A DNA stretch of 54,624 nt from assembly GCA_000517005.1 (NCBI GenBank), contig KI912045.1, positions 515,740 to 570,363 of the forward strand, written 5' to 3'. This document shows, piece by piece, positions 18,889-25,785 of this stretch. Numbering within the stretch: the first letter of the stretch is position 1; each line of letters opens with the position of its first letter. The notes beneath the pieces are model-generated. The model had not been told where the DNA came from and made no database searches. It saw only the letters and a program-made list of their open reading frames with translations. Source of the DNA: Microvirga lupini. GTDB lineage: Bacteria; Pseudomonadota; Alphaproteobacteria; Rhizobiales; Beijerinckiaceae. Made by a program: the position numbers and the translations under genes.

Positions 18889-19817
18889 AACTGGATCTCC
18901 CGACGGCGCAGCCACAGGGTCAGCATGGACGCGAAGACGACGATGAAGAGGAAGAGGAGCGTGGCGAGGGCCGAGCCTAAGCCGAAGTTCTGGATGCTGG
19001 CGCTCTGGTTGCCGAAGGCCGTGCGGTAGAAGACGAGGCCGAGCACGTCCGTTGATCCGAAGGGCGAACCGTCGAGCCCCACCATCACGTAAGGAATTTC
19101 GAACCAGTTGAACGCGCCGATGAAGAGCAGCGTGAAGAGGATGGTGGTGCTCGGGGCGACGAGCGGCCACACGATGTTTTTCAGGAGCTGCCACTCATTG
19201 GTGCCGTCGAGCCGCGCCGCCTCGATGACCTCGGGCGGTATGCGCTGCATGCCGGCGAGATAGACGAGAGCCGGGAAGCCGACGAAGTGCCAGGCATTAG
19301 CGAGGATGAGCGCACCGAGCGCCGTCGAGGAATCGCCGAGCCAGGGTTTGGCCCATGAATCGAGTCCCACCGAGTAAAGGGCCTGGTTGATGATGCCGAA
19401 ATTCGGATTCAGGAAAAGCTTCCAGAGAAAGCCCACGATGATCGTCGACAGCACCACCGGCACGAAGATCGCCACCCGGTGGAAGCGGAAGCCGAAGGGT
19501 TCCTTGTAGAGAAGCCAGGCGAGAAAGCACCCGCCTCCGTTCTGGATGATCATCAGCGCGATCAGCGCATAAACGTTGTGCAGGAAGGCGTTCCACACCA
19601 CCGGCGCCATGGTGGCGCCGAACAGCACTTCCTTGAAATTCTTCAGGCCGACGAACTCGCCGCGCGCCAGCCCCTGCCAATCGTAGAAGGCATAGGCGAA
19701 GGCCGACAGGATCGGATAGACCACGAACAGCGACATGAAGACGATGGGCGGCACGACAAGAAATGCCACCCATAAACGGTGCTTCAGCGTGCGGGGTTGT
19801 TGGCGTGAGACGTGCAT
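18885..19817 (-). CDS. Carbohydrate ABC transporter permease, first subunit (MalF-like)
   Basis: The 310-residue inner-membrane protein is a MalF/UgpA-type permease. A basic N-terminus (HVSRQQPRTLKHRLW) leads into the first helix FLVVPPIVFMSLFVVYPIL near residues 18-38, with five more helices after it. The EAA loop is VIEAARLDGTNEWQLLKN near residue 210, followed by IVWPLVAP. The ATG at 19815-19817 is used; an upstream in-frame start would run into the intergenic hairpin. It follows the binding-protein gene after a strong stem-loop and overlaps the second permease gene. Confidence 0.92.
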   Translation of the reverse strand: MHVSRQQPRTLKHRLWVAFLVVPPIVFMSLFVVYPILSAFAYAFYDWQGLARGEFVGLKNFKEVLFGATMAPVVWNAFLHNVYALIALMIIQNGGGCFLAWLLYKEPFGFRFHRVAIFVPVVLSTIIVGFLWKLFLNPNFGIINQALYSVGLDSWAKPWLGDSSTALGALILANAWHFVGFPALVYLAGMQRIPPEVIEAARLDGTNEWQLLKNIVWPLVAPSTTILFTLLFIGAFNWFEIPYVMVGLDGSPFGSTDVLGLVFYRTAFGNQSASIQNFGLGSALATLLFLFIVVFASMLTLWLRRREIQF

Positions 19818-19838
19818 GGAATCAAAAGCTTTCGGGAT

Positions 19839-19867
19839 GGGTGGCAGGCTCCAAAAGCCTGCCACCC
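19839..19867 (-). terminator. Intercistronic stem-loop after the sugar-binding protein gene
   Basis: Perfect 12-base arms GGGTGGCAGGCT (19839-19850) and AGCCTGCCACCC (19856-19867) flank a 5-base loop. It lies 13 bases past the binding-protein stop codon and 21 bases before the first permease start. On the minus strand no clear T-run follows, so it more likely protects the binding-protein message or attenuates than ends all transcription. Confidence 0.7.
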
Positions 19868-19880
19868 CTTCGTCAGAGTA

Positions 19881-21128
19881 TTACTTCTGGAACGGCTTGT
19901 AATAGGTCGCGATGCCCTTATTGATCTCGGCAGCGGCCTGCTCGGGGGTCTGCTGGCCGGCGAGCATCTTCTGCACGTTCGACTGCAGCAGCACCGAACC
20001 GCTCGGCTCCTGATAGCGGAAGTGCACGAGCATCAGGTAGGACATGGAGTTCTCAGCGAGCTTCGCCACTTCCTGCGTGATCGGGTCCTCGATCTTGATG
20101 CCTTTGATCGGCGACAGGTTCTTCAGCATGTTGGTGAAGGCGGTGCCGTATTCCGGTGTGGCGAGGAAGCGCACGAACTTAAGTGCGGCGTCCTTTTTCT
20201 CGGTCTTCGCATTCACCGCATAGCCGCCGTCATAATAGGTGGCGATCAGCGCCTGGTCGCCCGCTTTCAGGACGGGAGCCGGGAACACGCCGAGATCGAG
20301 CGTGGGGTTTTGGTTCTTGAAGTTTGCCACCTCATAGGAACCGCCCGCGAACATGGCCGCGCGGCCCGCCACGAAGAGCTGCTGCGAGGACGGATAGTCC
20401 ACGCCGGTGAAGTTCGGCGAGAAGTACTGACTGATGTCCTTCAGCTTGGCGAGAGCGCTGACGAAGCGCGGATCGGTGAAATTCGCCTTGCCGGAGACGA
20501 TATCGGCCTCGAATTCCTTGCCGAGCATGGACGAGAGCAGACCACCGACGATGGTCTCGTTCTGCCAGGCGGTGGCCGTGCCGTTCGCGAACGGCGTGAT
20601 GTTCTTGGCCTTCAGCGCCTGGGCCAGAGCCATCATCTCGTCCCAGGTCTTCGGCGGGTTCAAGCCGTTATCCTTGAAGATCTTCTTGTTGTAGACGACG
20701 AGCTGAGCCTGCATGGCGAACGGCACCGCATAGACCTTGCCGTCCGAGCGTAGGGTCTCGGCCGCGAGCGCCGGCTCAGGGAAGTTCGCCAGTTCCGGCA
20801 CGTTCTGCTTGTCGAGGGCAAGCAGGTAGCCGGGGGTCGCGATGGTCTCAAGGTTCCCATAGGCACGCACCTGGATCACGTCCGGGCCGCGGCCCGCGGC
20901 GAGCGCGGTGGAGAGGATGGTCTGGTAGTTCTCGGGCGCATAGGTCTCGAACTTCACCGTGATGCCCGGCTCCTTGGCCTGGAACTTCTTGATGATGTCC
21001 TGATAGAAGGCCTTGTCTTCCTGGCGCCAGCTCCAGAAGGTCAGCTCGGTCTGGGCCATGGCGGCGGTGCCTGAAAGCAGGAAGCTGCCAGCGGCAGCGC
21101 CCATCAGAATGCGTCGGGTCAGTTTCAT
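19881..21128 (-). CDS. Sugar ABC transporter substrate-binding protein (SBP family 1)
   Basis: The 415-residue periplasmic protein is of the MalE/UgpB type. The ATG at 21126-21128 gives MKLTRRILMGAAAGSFLLSG, a clear signal peptide with twin Arg-like n-region and a likely cut after AMA near residue 25; GAGGGAA stands just upstream. Mature-part features are LTFWSWRQEDKAFYQDII and FQAKEPGITVKFET at the start and AAMFAGGSYEVANFK near residue 270. It would capture a sugar or amino sugar and pass it to the two permeases downstream. The PP2C-type phosphatase gene lies 77 bases upstream on the same strand, and nanE closes the operon. Confidence 0.92.
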   Translation of the reverse strand: MKLTRRILMGAAAGSFLLSGTAAMAQTELTFWSWRQEDKAFYQDIIKKFQAKEPGITVKFETYAPENYQTILSTALAAGRGPDVIQVRAYGNLETIATPGYLLALDKQNVPELANFPEPALAAETLRSDGKVYAVPFAMQAQLVVYNKKIFKDNGLNPPKTWDEMMALAQALKAKNITPFANGTATAWQNETIVGGLLSSMLGKEFEADIVSGKANFTDPRFVSALAKLKDISQYFSPNFTGVDYPSSQQLFVAGRAAMFAGGSYEVANFKNQNPTLDLGVFPAPVLKAGDQALIATYYDGGYAVNAKTEKKDAALKFVRFLATPEYGTAFTNMLKNLSPIKGIKIEDPITQEVAKLAENSMSYLMLVHFRYQEPSGSVLLQSNVQKMLAGQQTPEQAAAEINKGIATYYKPFQK

Positions 21129-21205
21129 TGTCAGTTCCCTCATTGTTGAAGTCCTTGTCCTCCCACCGCAGGGCATGATCGTTTGCCATGCCCTGCGGAA
21201 TGTCT

Positions 21206-22081
21206 TCAGCCATATGGTTCGGCTGCGATGACGAGAAACGTCGCGTCGTCGTGGGTTTTAACACGAGGATAAGCGCCGGCCATCCGGTCGCCCCGCTCCC
21301 TTTCCCGCAACTCCTGCATCAGATCAGAACCCTTGCCCGCAGCGAGCTGGGCATAAAGGGCGCTGTCCGAGTAAGCCTCAAACACGTCCACGAGCCGCAT
21401 GAAACCGTCGGTCGCAAGCACGATAGGATCGCCCGGCCTCACCTCTGCCTCGAAGCGCAGCTCGCGGCCGGCCCAGGGACGAAGCGGGTTCACGATCCAA
21501 TACCCGTCCGGTCGGTTGAGTCTGGTGCGGTTCTCCAGGATCTGGCGCCTCACGGCCTCGGGGATGGAGCCCGGCTCGTGCTCCTGGGCTCCGAGGGCTG
21601 CCAGCGTCTTCTTCTCGAAAGACTTGGCCCGTTCGTCGCTCCAGCGGACGATTTCCCTCTCCAAGGGCACAAGAGCGATCACGTCGCCCAGGAAGCGGCC
21701 CTGGACCCTAATCCGCCCACCCTCCCCCGACCGGGCCTCGATCAGACCGAGGCAGGCGGAGGGGGCATGGTGATCGTCGATGTCCTGGACATGGGCCGTG
21801 GTCTCACGGAAGACAGCGTCGATGTCAGCCTCGAGGCGGCTCAGCACCGCATCGGCGTCACCTTCCCCGGCAAGGTCCATCAGCCGGTCTCCGACCAAGC
21901 CGGCAAGCCAAGCGGCATCGCTGCCCCCGGAGGTCAATTGCTCGTCGGACAGGCCGGTCGCCCCGTCGATCACCCAGGCAAAAGGCCCGCGCAGGCCGAT
22001 CCCGTCCTCATTGACACGGGAGCCTGGCAGGGACAGCCGGTCCAGAGACCGGAAATGGGGAATAGGGCCAGTCGCGTTCAC
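21206..22081 (-). CDS. PP2C-type Ser/Thr protein phosphatase
   Basis: The 291-residue cytoplasmic protein has the signature motifs of the metal-dependent PPM/PP2C phosphatases: NEDGIG near residue 24, the DGxxG motif in WVIDGATGL near 38, VLATDGFMRLVD near 226 and HDDATFLVI near the C-terminus. These hold the Asp residues that bind two metal ions, so the enzyme looks active. There is no membrane segment and no sensor domain. The start is a GTG at 22079-22081. It is the first gene of an apparent operon with a sugar-binding protein, two permeases and nanE, an unusual neighbour for a transporter. Its target is unknown: it might act on a protein of the uptake system or on another phosphorylated compound. 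Repeated TGGTC elements lie just upstream. Confidence 0.82.
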   Translation of the reverse strand: MNATGPIPHFRSLDRLSLPGSRVNEDGIGLRGPFAWVIDGATGLSDEQLTSGGSDAAWLAGLVGDRLMDLAGEGDADAVLSRLEADIDAVFRETTAHVQDIDDHHAPSACLGLIEARSGEGGRIRVQGRFLGDVIALVPLEREIVRWSDERAKSFEKKTLAALGAQEHEPGSIPEAVRRQILENRTRLNRPDGYWIVNPLRPWAGRELRFEAEVRPGDPIVLATDGFMRLVDVFEAYSDSALYAQLAAGKGSDLMQELRERERGDRMAGAYPRVKTHDDATFLVIAAEPYG

Positions 22082-22089
22082 ATGTTAAC

Positions 22090-22125
22090 TGGTCTCATAT
22101 TGGTCGCCTCGTGTCCATACTGGTC
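22090..22125. promoter_or_regulatory. Three TGGTC repeats in the divergent promoter region
   Basis: TGGTC occurs at 22090-22094, 22101-22105 and 22121-22125, within closely similar contexts (CATATTGGTC and CATACTGGTC). The repeats lie immediately before the GTG of the phosphatase gene and between it and the divergent acidic-protein gene. TGGTC is a half-site type used by many GntR/FadR-family regulators, so this may be the operator of the sugar operon. This is inference; no regulator gene is adjacent. Confidence 0.35.
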
Positions 22126-22239
22126 TTAAGGACTTTTCACACCCTTGCTGACGCCCAAAAAGCCTAGGAATGTTCGGGTTGATCGAATCCCGCACCTGGG
22201 CGTTAGTGCTTTGATGAACCTGTAGGCGAAGGAAGAGCC

Positions 22240-22557
22240 ATGGTCACCCTGGAGATAGACGGCAAGGCGGTTGCCGTGACGAACGCGGATGAGGAGCAAG
22301 CCCGCGAACTCTTTCTCAGCGAGAGCTTTAAAGATGACCTGAAGTCGTTTAAGAGCGAGGGCCGCTCCCTCTGGGACGGCTCAGCTGCCTTGACGACACG
22401 GCCCGCATCGGAACACGAGATTGATGCTTTTTATGAGGCCCTGGACGAAGAGGACGAGGTCGACGAAGACGACGAAGACTATGACGACGACCTCGATATC
22501 GATGTCGTGTTCCTGGTATCCATCGACGAAATAGACGACGCCGCTGCCTCCGGCTGA
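22240..22557 (+). CDS. Acidic conserved hypothetical protein
   Basis: I do not recognise a family for this 105-residue protein. Residues 1-65 look folded, opening with a beta-strand-like MVTLEIDGKAVAVTNADEEQARELF and containing FKDDLKSFKSEGRSLWDG. Residues about 68-90 are a run of Asp and Glu, and the end (VVFLVSIDEIDDA) is mildly hydrophobic. The predicted charge is strongly negative. Codon use and GC match the neighbours. It precedes the DEAD-box helicase gene by 54 bases on the same strand, so the two may be co-transcribed. The ATG at 22240 is preceded by GGAAGAG. Confidence 0.7.
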   Translation: MVTLEIDGKAVAVTNADEEQARELFLSESFKDDLKSFKSEGRSLWDGSAALTTRPASEHEIDAFYEALDEEDEVDEDDEDYDDDLDIDVVFLVSIDEIDDAAASG

Positions 22558-22611
22558 TCATCCTTACTGGAGCCCTCGCAGGCTCCCCAGACACGGTTCA
22601 GCCCTATTCCC

Positions 22612-24447
22612 ATGCCCTTTCCCAAGACCAATCCCAGCCTCGAATGCGCCCTTGCCGACCGAGGCTATAACGATCCCACCCCCGTCCAGGCCGCCGTGCT
22701 GCAGCCGGATGCGCGCGACCGTGACCTTCTCGTCTCGGCCCAGACCGGCTCCGGCAAGACCGTCGCCTATGGCCTCGCCATGGCCTCCACCCTGCTGGGC
22801 GATGCCGAGCGCTTCGATGCCCCGCGCGAGCCGCTGGCCCTGATCATCGCGCCGACCCGCGAGCTCGCCCTCCAGGTCAACCGGGAGCTGATCTGGCTCT
22901 ACGGCCCGGCCGGCGCACGAGTCGCCTCCTGCGTCGGCGGCATGGATGTACGCCGGGAGCAGCGGGCGCTTGCCGATGGCTGCCATATTGTGGTCGGCAC
23001 GCCCGGCCGCCTGCGCGACCATCTGGAGCGCGGTCGTCTCGACACCTCGAAGATGCGCGTCGTGGTGCTCGACGAGGCCGACGAGATGCTCGATCTCGGC
23101 TTCCGCGAGGATCTGGAGTTCATCCTCGACGCCACGCCGGAAGACCGCCGCACGCTCCTGTTCTCCGCGACCCTGCCGAAGAACATCGTCACCCTGGCGC
23201 GACGCTATCAGCGCGAGGCGCACCGCATCGACACTCTGGTCGAGAACGAACCCCACGGCGACATCGAATATCGAGCGCTCAGGATCGCACCGAACGAGGT
23301 CGAGCATGCCGTCGTCAACGTGCTGCGCTTCTATGAGAGCCGCGGCGCCATGGTTTTCTGCCACACTCGTGAGGCGGTGCGACACCTGCATGCCAGCTTG
23401 CTCGAACGCGGATTCTTAGCAGTCGCGCTCTCAGGCGAGCTGACCCAGAGCGAGCGCAGCCACGCCCTCCAGGCTCTGCGCGACGGACGGGCCCGGGTCT
23501 GTGTCGCCACCGACGTGGCAGCCCGCGGCATCGACCTGCCCGATCTCGGCCTAGTCATCCATTTCGATCTGCCGAACGATCACGAGACGCTCCTGCATCG
23601 CAGCGGCCGCACGGGCCGTGCCGGGCGCAAGGGAACTTGCGTGATGCTTGTGCCCTATACGCGCCGCCGCAAGGCCGAAAGGCTGATCGGCATGGCCGGC
23701 GTCGACGTGACCTGGGCTGGCCCGCCCTCGGCCGACGAGATCCGCCTGCGCGACCGCGAGCGGCTCATGCAGGATCCGATCTTCTCCGAGGAGGTGACGG
23801 AAGAGGATCTCGCCATGGCGCGGGCGCTTCTGGCCCAACGTTCGGCTGAAGAGATTGCCAATGCCCTGGCGCGCTTTCACCGCGCGCGACTGCCTGAACC
23901 GGAAGAGATCGTCGATGCGGGCGCAGACCGCGAGCCGCGCCAGCGCAAGGACAAGCGCGAGCGGCAGGAAGAGCGGTTGCGCGGCTTCAAGGACAGAGGC
24001 GGGGATCGGTCCGAGGGAGGATTCGAGCGATCGTCCGAGGACATGGTATGGTTCCGCATGAGCGTCGGGCGACGCAACAATGCCGATCCCCGTTGGCTCC
24101 TGCCGATCATCTGCCGTCTCGGCCACGTGACGAAAAAGGAGATCGGCTCGATCAAGATCTTCGACCGAGAGACGAAGTTCGAGATCGCAAAGTCCCATGC
24201 GCCCAAATTCGCCGCTGCGGTGCGCAAGACCAATGACGAGGACATCCGCATCGAGCCGGCCGACGCCGGACCCGGCAAGACCCACGGCATGAAGTCGCGT
24301 GAGGGGAAGCCATGGGACAGGCCGAAAGGCAAGGGTTCGCAGGAGCGAGGCGGACCTCCCCCGCACAAGAAGCAAAAGGACAGCAGAGGTCCGAAGGATC
24401 AAAAGCGCCCCAAGGACAAGAAGCGCTCTTCCGACCTGCGTTCATGA
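22612..24447 (+). CDS. DEAD-box ATP-dependent RNA helicase with DbpA-like C-terminal domain
   Basis: The 611-residue cytoplasmic helicase has all main DEAD-box motifs: Q-motif region TPVQAAVL near residue 23, Walker A AQTGSGKT at 43-50, APTRELAL, TPGRL, VVLDEADEMLD near 145, SAT near 188, and in the second RecA domain ATDVAARGIDLP and HRSGRTGRAGR. After it comes a charged linker (about 430-475) and a DbpA/CsdA-type RNA-binding domain (about 480-550: WFRMSVGRRNNADPRWLLP). The end is a lysine-rich disordered tail. This layout resembles the DeaD/CsdA family acting in ribosome assembly and cold adaptation. The exact RNA target is not readable. A hairpin terminator follows. Confidence 0.93.
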   Translation: MPFPKTNPSLECALADRGYNDPTPVQAAVLQPDARDRDLLVSAQTGSGKTVAYGLAMASTLLGDAERFDAPREPLALIIAPTRELALQVNRELIWLYGPAGARVASCVGGMDVRREQRALADGCHIVVGTPGRLRDHLERGRLDTSKMRVVVLDEADEMLDLGFREDLEFILDATPEDRRTLLFSATLPKNIVTLARRYQREAHRIDTLVENEPHGDIEYRALRIAPNEVEHAVVNVLRFYESRGAMVFCHTREAVRHLHASLLERGFLAVALSGELTQSERSHALQALRDGRARVCVATDVAARGIDLPDLGLVIHFDLPNDHETLLHRSGRTGRAGRKGTCVMLVPYTRRRKAERLIGMAGVDVTWAGPPSADEIRLRDRERLMQDPIFSEEVTEEDLAMARALLAQRSAEEIANALARFHRARLPEPEEIVDAGADREPRQRKDKRERQEERLRGFKDRGGDRSEGGFERSSEDMVWFRMSVGRRNNADPRWLLPIICRLGHVTKKEIGSIKIFDRETKFEIAKSHAPKFAAAVRKTNDEDIRIEPADAGPGKTHGMKSREGKPWDRPKGKGSQERGGPPPHKKQKDSRGPKDQKRPKDKKRSSDLRS

Positions 24448-24457
24448 TCACAGGCAA

Positions 24458-24487
24458 CAGGCCGGGACACTCCCATGTCCCGGCCTG
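24458..24487. terminator. Bidirectional hairpin terminator
   Basis: Perfect 12-base arms CAGGCCGGGACA (24458-24469) and TGTCCCGGCCTG (24476-24487) flank a 6-base loop between two convergent genes, the helicase (plus) and the holin-like gene (minus). The T-runs are poor on both sides, but position and stem strength support a shared transcript end. Confidence 0.7.
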
Positions 24488-24521
24488 AATTGCATCGACG
24501 CCTCCGCTGCGGAGAACGACG

Positions 24522-25013
24522 CTACTCCGGCTTCTTCAATCCCTTGATCACAGCGCCTGCGACCGGCACGAGAAGGCTCGGAAGAACGGAGTCGAGCGGG
24601 TGGCGCACGAACCCGACCACCGCTTCCCTAATCCCGCGCACTTCTTCACAAAACTCAGCAAGCTGCTCCTGAACGGCCTGTGCATCCGCCTCAAGGGCCT
24701 GCAGGGCGCTGGTGCGCACCTCCAAGGCCAGTTCCATCTCCCGCCCCGGCTTCGACCGCTGAGCGATGATCAGCAGCACGATAGACAGCAGAAGATTGGC
24801 GAACGCAATCACAGCCGCCGCCCAGATCAGGCCCCAGTCCTGCTGCAGAGCAAAGAACAGGGAGAGATTGGCCATCAGAAAGGCGAAAACACCCAGCAGT
24901 CCCGCAATACCCCGCAGGGAGGAGCGCGTCATCATCTGGCGGAGGCGAATATCCGCGAGGATCGATTCGGCACGCCACAGGATGCGGAGATTGCGGGCGG
25001 CATTGTCCATCAT
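24522..25013 (-). CDS. Phage-holin-superfamily membrane protein, YqjE-like
   Basis: The 163-residue inner-membrane protein resembles the DUF1469/holin-superfamily proteins such as YqjE. Two membrane segments are visible at about residues 36-57 and 63-84 (FAFLMANLSLFFAL and AAAVIAFANLLLSIVLLII). A coiled-coil-like stretch, about 95-130 (SALQALEADAQAVQEQLAEF), follows. The start is one of two tandem ATG codons at 25011-25013 and 25008-25010. It is the last of three small genes on the minus strand, four bases after the DUF883-like gene. In enterobacteria yqjD and yqjE sit together in a stationary-phase operon; the same pairing here supports the assignment. No prophage genes are nearby, so a lysis role is unlikely. 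Confidence 0.7.
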   Translation of the reverse strand: MMDNAARNLRILWRAESILADIRLRQMMTRSSLRGIAGLLGVFAFLMANLSLFFALQQDWGLIWAAAVIAFANLLLSIVLLIIAQRSKPGREMELALEVRTSALQALEADAQAVQEQLAEFCEEVRGIREAVVGFVRHPLDSVLPSLLVPVAGAVIKGLKKPE

Positions 25014-25017
25014 GGCC

Positions 25018-25314
25018 TCAGGCTCTCCCCATCAATCGCCCGATTGCGACACCGAGCACGAATGCTGCCAGGGTGGATGCCAACTGATGTTCCTTCACAA
25101 AGTCTTCAATGCTCCCCGTATATTCGGACAGCACCTCACCCAGCTCGCGCAATTGTTCTTCGGCCTCGGTCCTGGCTCCAAGCGCTTTCGCTGCCGGATC
25201 GTTGTCTTTCCGCGGGGCACGCTTTGTCGCGGACGTTTCGCGCTCGAACTCTAAGGACTTGTGAAGATCAGCCCGTAATGCATCGAGTTCGGCGTGGATG
25301 TTTGCAGCCATCAT
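25018..25314 (-). CDS. ElaB/YqjD-like (DUF883) membrane-anchored protein
   Basis: The 98-residue protein has the layout of ElaB/YqjD: a charged helical N-terminal part with heptad-like pattern (AELDALRADLHKSLEFE) and a single C-terminal anchor (ASTLAAFVLGVAIGRLMGR), often with a GxxxG-like pattern. YqjD binds ribosomes and the inner membrane in stationary phase in E. coli; that role is family knowledge and not shown here. The start is an ATG at 25312-25314 or 25309-25311; a TTG at 25320 overlapping the upstream gene is a third choice. It lies between the other two genes of the cluster with almost no spacing, so the three are co-transcribed. Confidence 0.7.
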   Translation of the reverse strand: MMAANIHAELDALRADLHKSLEFERETSATKRAPRKDNDPAAKALGARTEAEEQLRELGEVLSEYTGSIEDFVKEHQLASTLAAFVLGVAIGRLMGRA

Positions 25315-25316
25315 GA

Positions 25317-25553
25317 TCAAAGCGCCTTACGGACTTTGGCGAAAGCATCCTTGAGCTCGGACGCCAGGATTTTGACCGCGTCGCTCACATCCCGGGCGCT
25401 CCTGTCGAGTTCCGCCCGGTTCTCGAAGGTTCTCCAGCGCTGTTCGAGTTCGGACCATTCGTCCTGAATGTCCTTTGATCCGAGATGAATCTTGAGCCTG
25501 ATCTCATCACGGGTACGTTTGAGATCTTCAACGAGTCCTGCGAAATCCGGCAT
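25317..25553 (-). CDS. Small helical protein, first gene of the YqjD/YqjE-like cluster
   Basis: The 78-residue protein is rich in charged residues and predicted to be almost entirely helical, with likely coiled-coil segments (DEIRLKIHLGSKDIQDEWSE and DAVKILASELKDAFAKV). No membrane segment or signal peptide is visible. In position it corresponds to YqjC of the enterobacterial yqjCDEK cluster, but YqjC is an exported protein and I see no sequence likeness. The ATG at 25551-25553 has AAGGA-like sequence upstream. Function unknown; probably a stress or stationary-phase partner of the downstream membrane proteins. Confidence 0.65.
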   Translation of the reverse strand: MPDFAGLVEDLKRTRDEIRLKIHLGSKDIQDEWSELEQRWRTFENRAELDRSARDVSDAVKILASELKDAFAKVRKAL

Positions 25554-25693
25554 GGTCTTGGTCCTTGCAAAGGCATCTCATCCGACAGGCGGATGAGAGA
25601 CGGTTAGCCGGTGCCGTCTTCGCGGCATTGATCTTGGTCAAGAAACGGCCAAGCTTTCCCGATGAGGCGCGGAAGAAGGTTGCTCGTCATACC

Positions 25694-25721
25694 GCAATGC
25701 ACCAAACATATTGTGCATTGC
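25694..25721. promoter_or_regulatory. Perfect inverted repeat, candidate PhaR-type operator
   Basis: The arms GCAATGCAC (25694-25702) and GTGCATTGC (25713-25721) are perfectly inverted about a 10-base spacer. The site lies 64 bases before the ATG of the PHB-depolymerase-type esterase. Alphaproteobacterial PhaR regulators of polyhydroxybutyrate genes bind TGC-rich repeats, so this is a candidate PhaR operator; the link is inference from sequence style and the neighbouring gene. Confidence 0.5.
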
Positions 25722-25785
25722 AACACAGACCCCATATGAGGCGTTATCTTTGAGATAACTCCTTACCCCAAAGGGCCCAGTCACT

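Noticed and set aside
18889-19194. An N-terminal extension of the second sugar permease
   Set aside because: It is the first permease gene read out of frame, and its Arg/His-rich translation is unlike any permease.
24522-25013. A phage lysis cassette, because of the holin-superfamily protein
   Set aside because: No endolysin, spanin or other phage gene is nearby, and the partner genes match a chromosomal stress operon.
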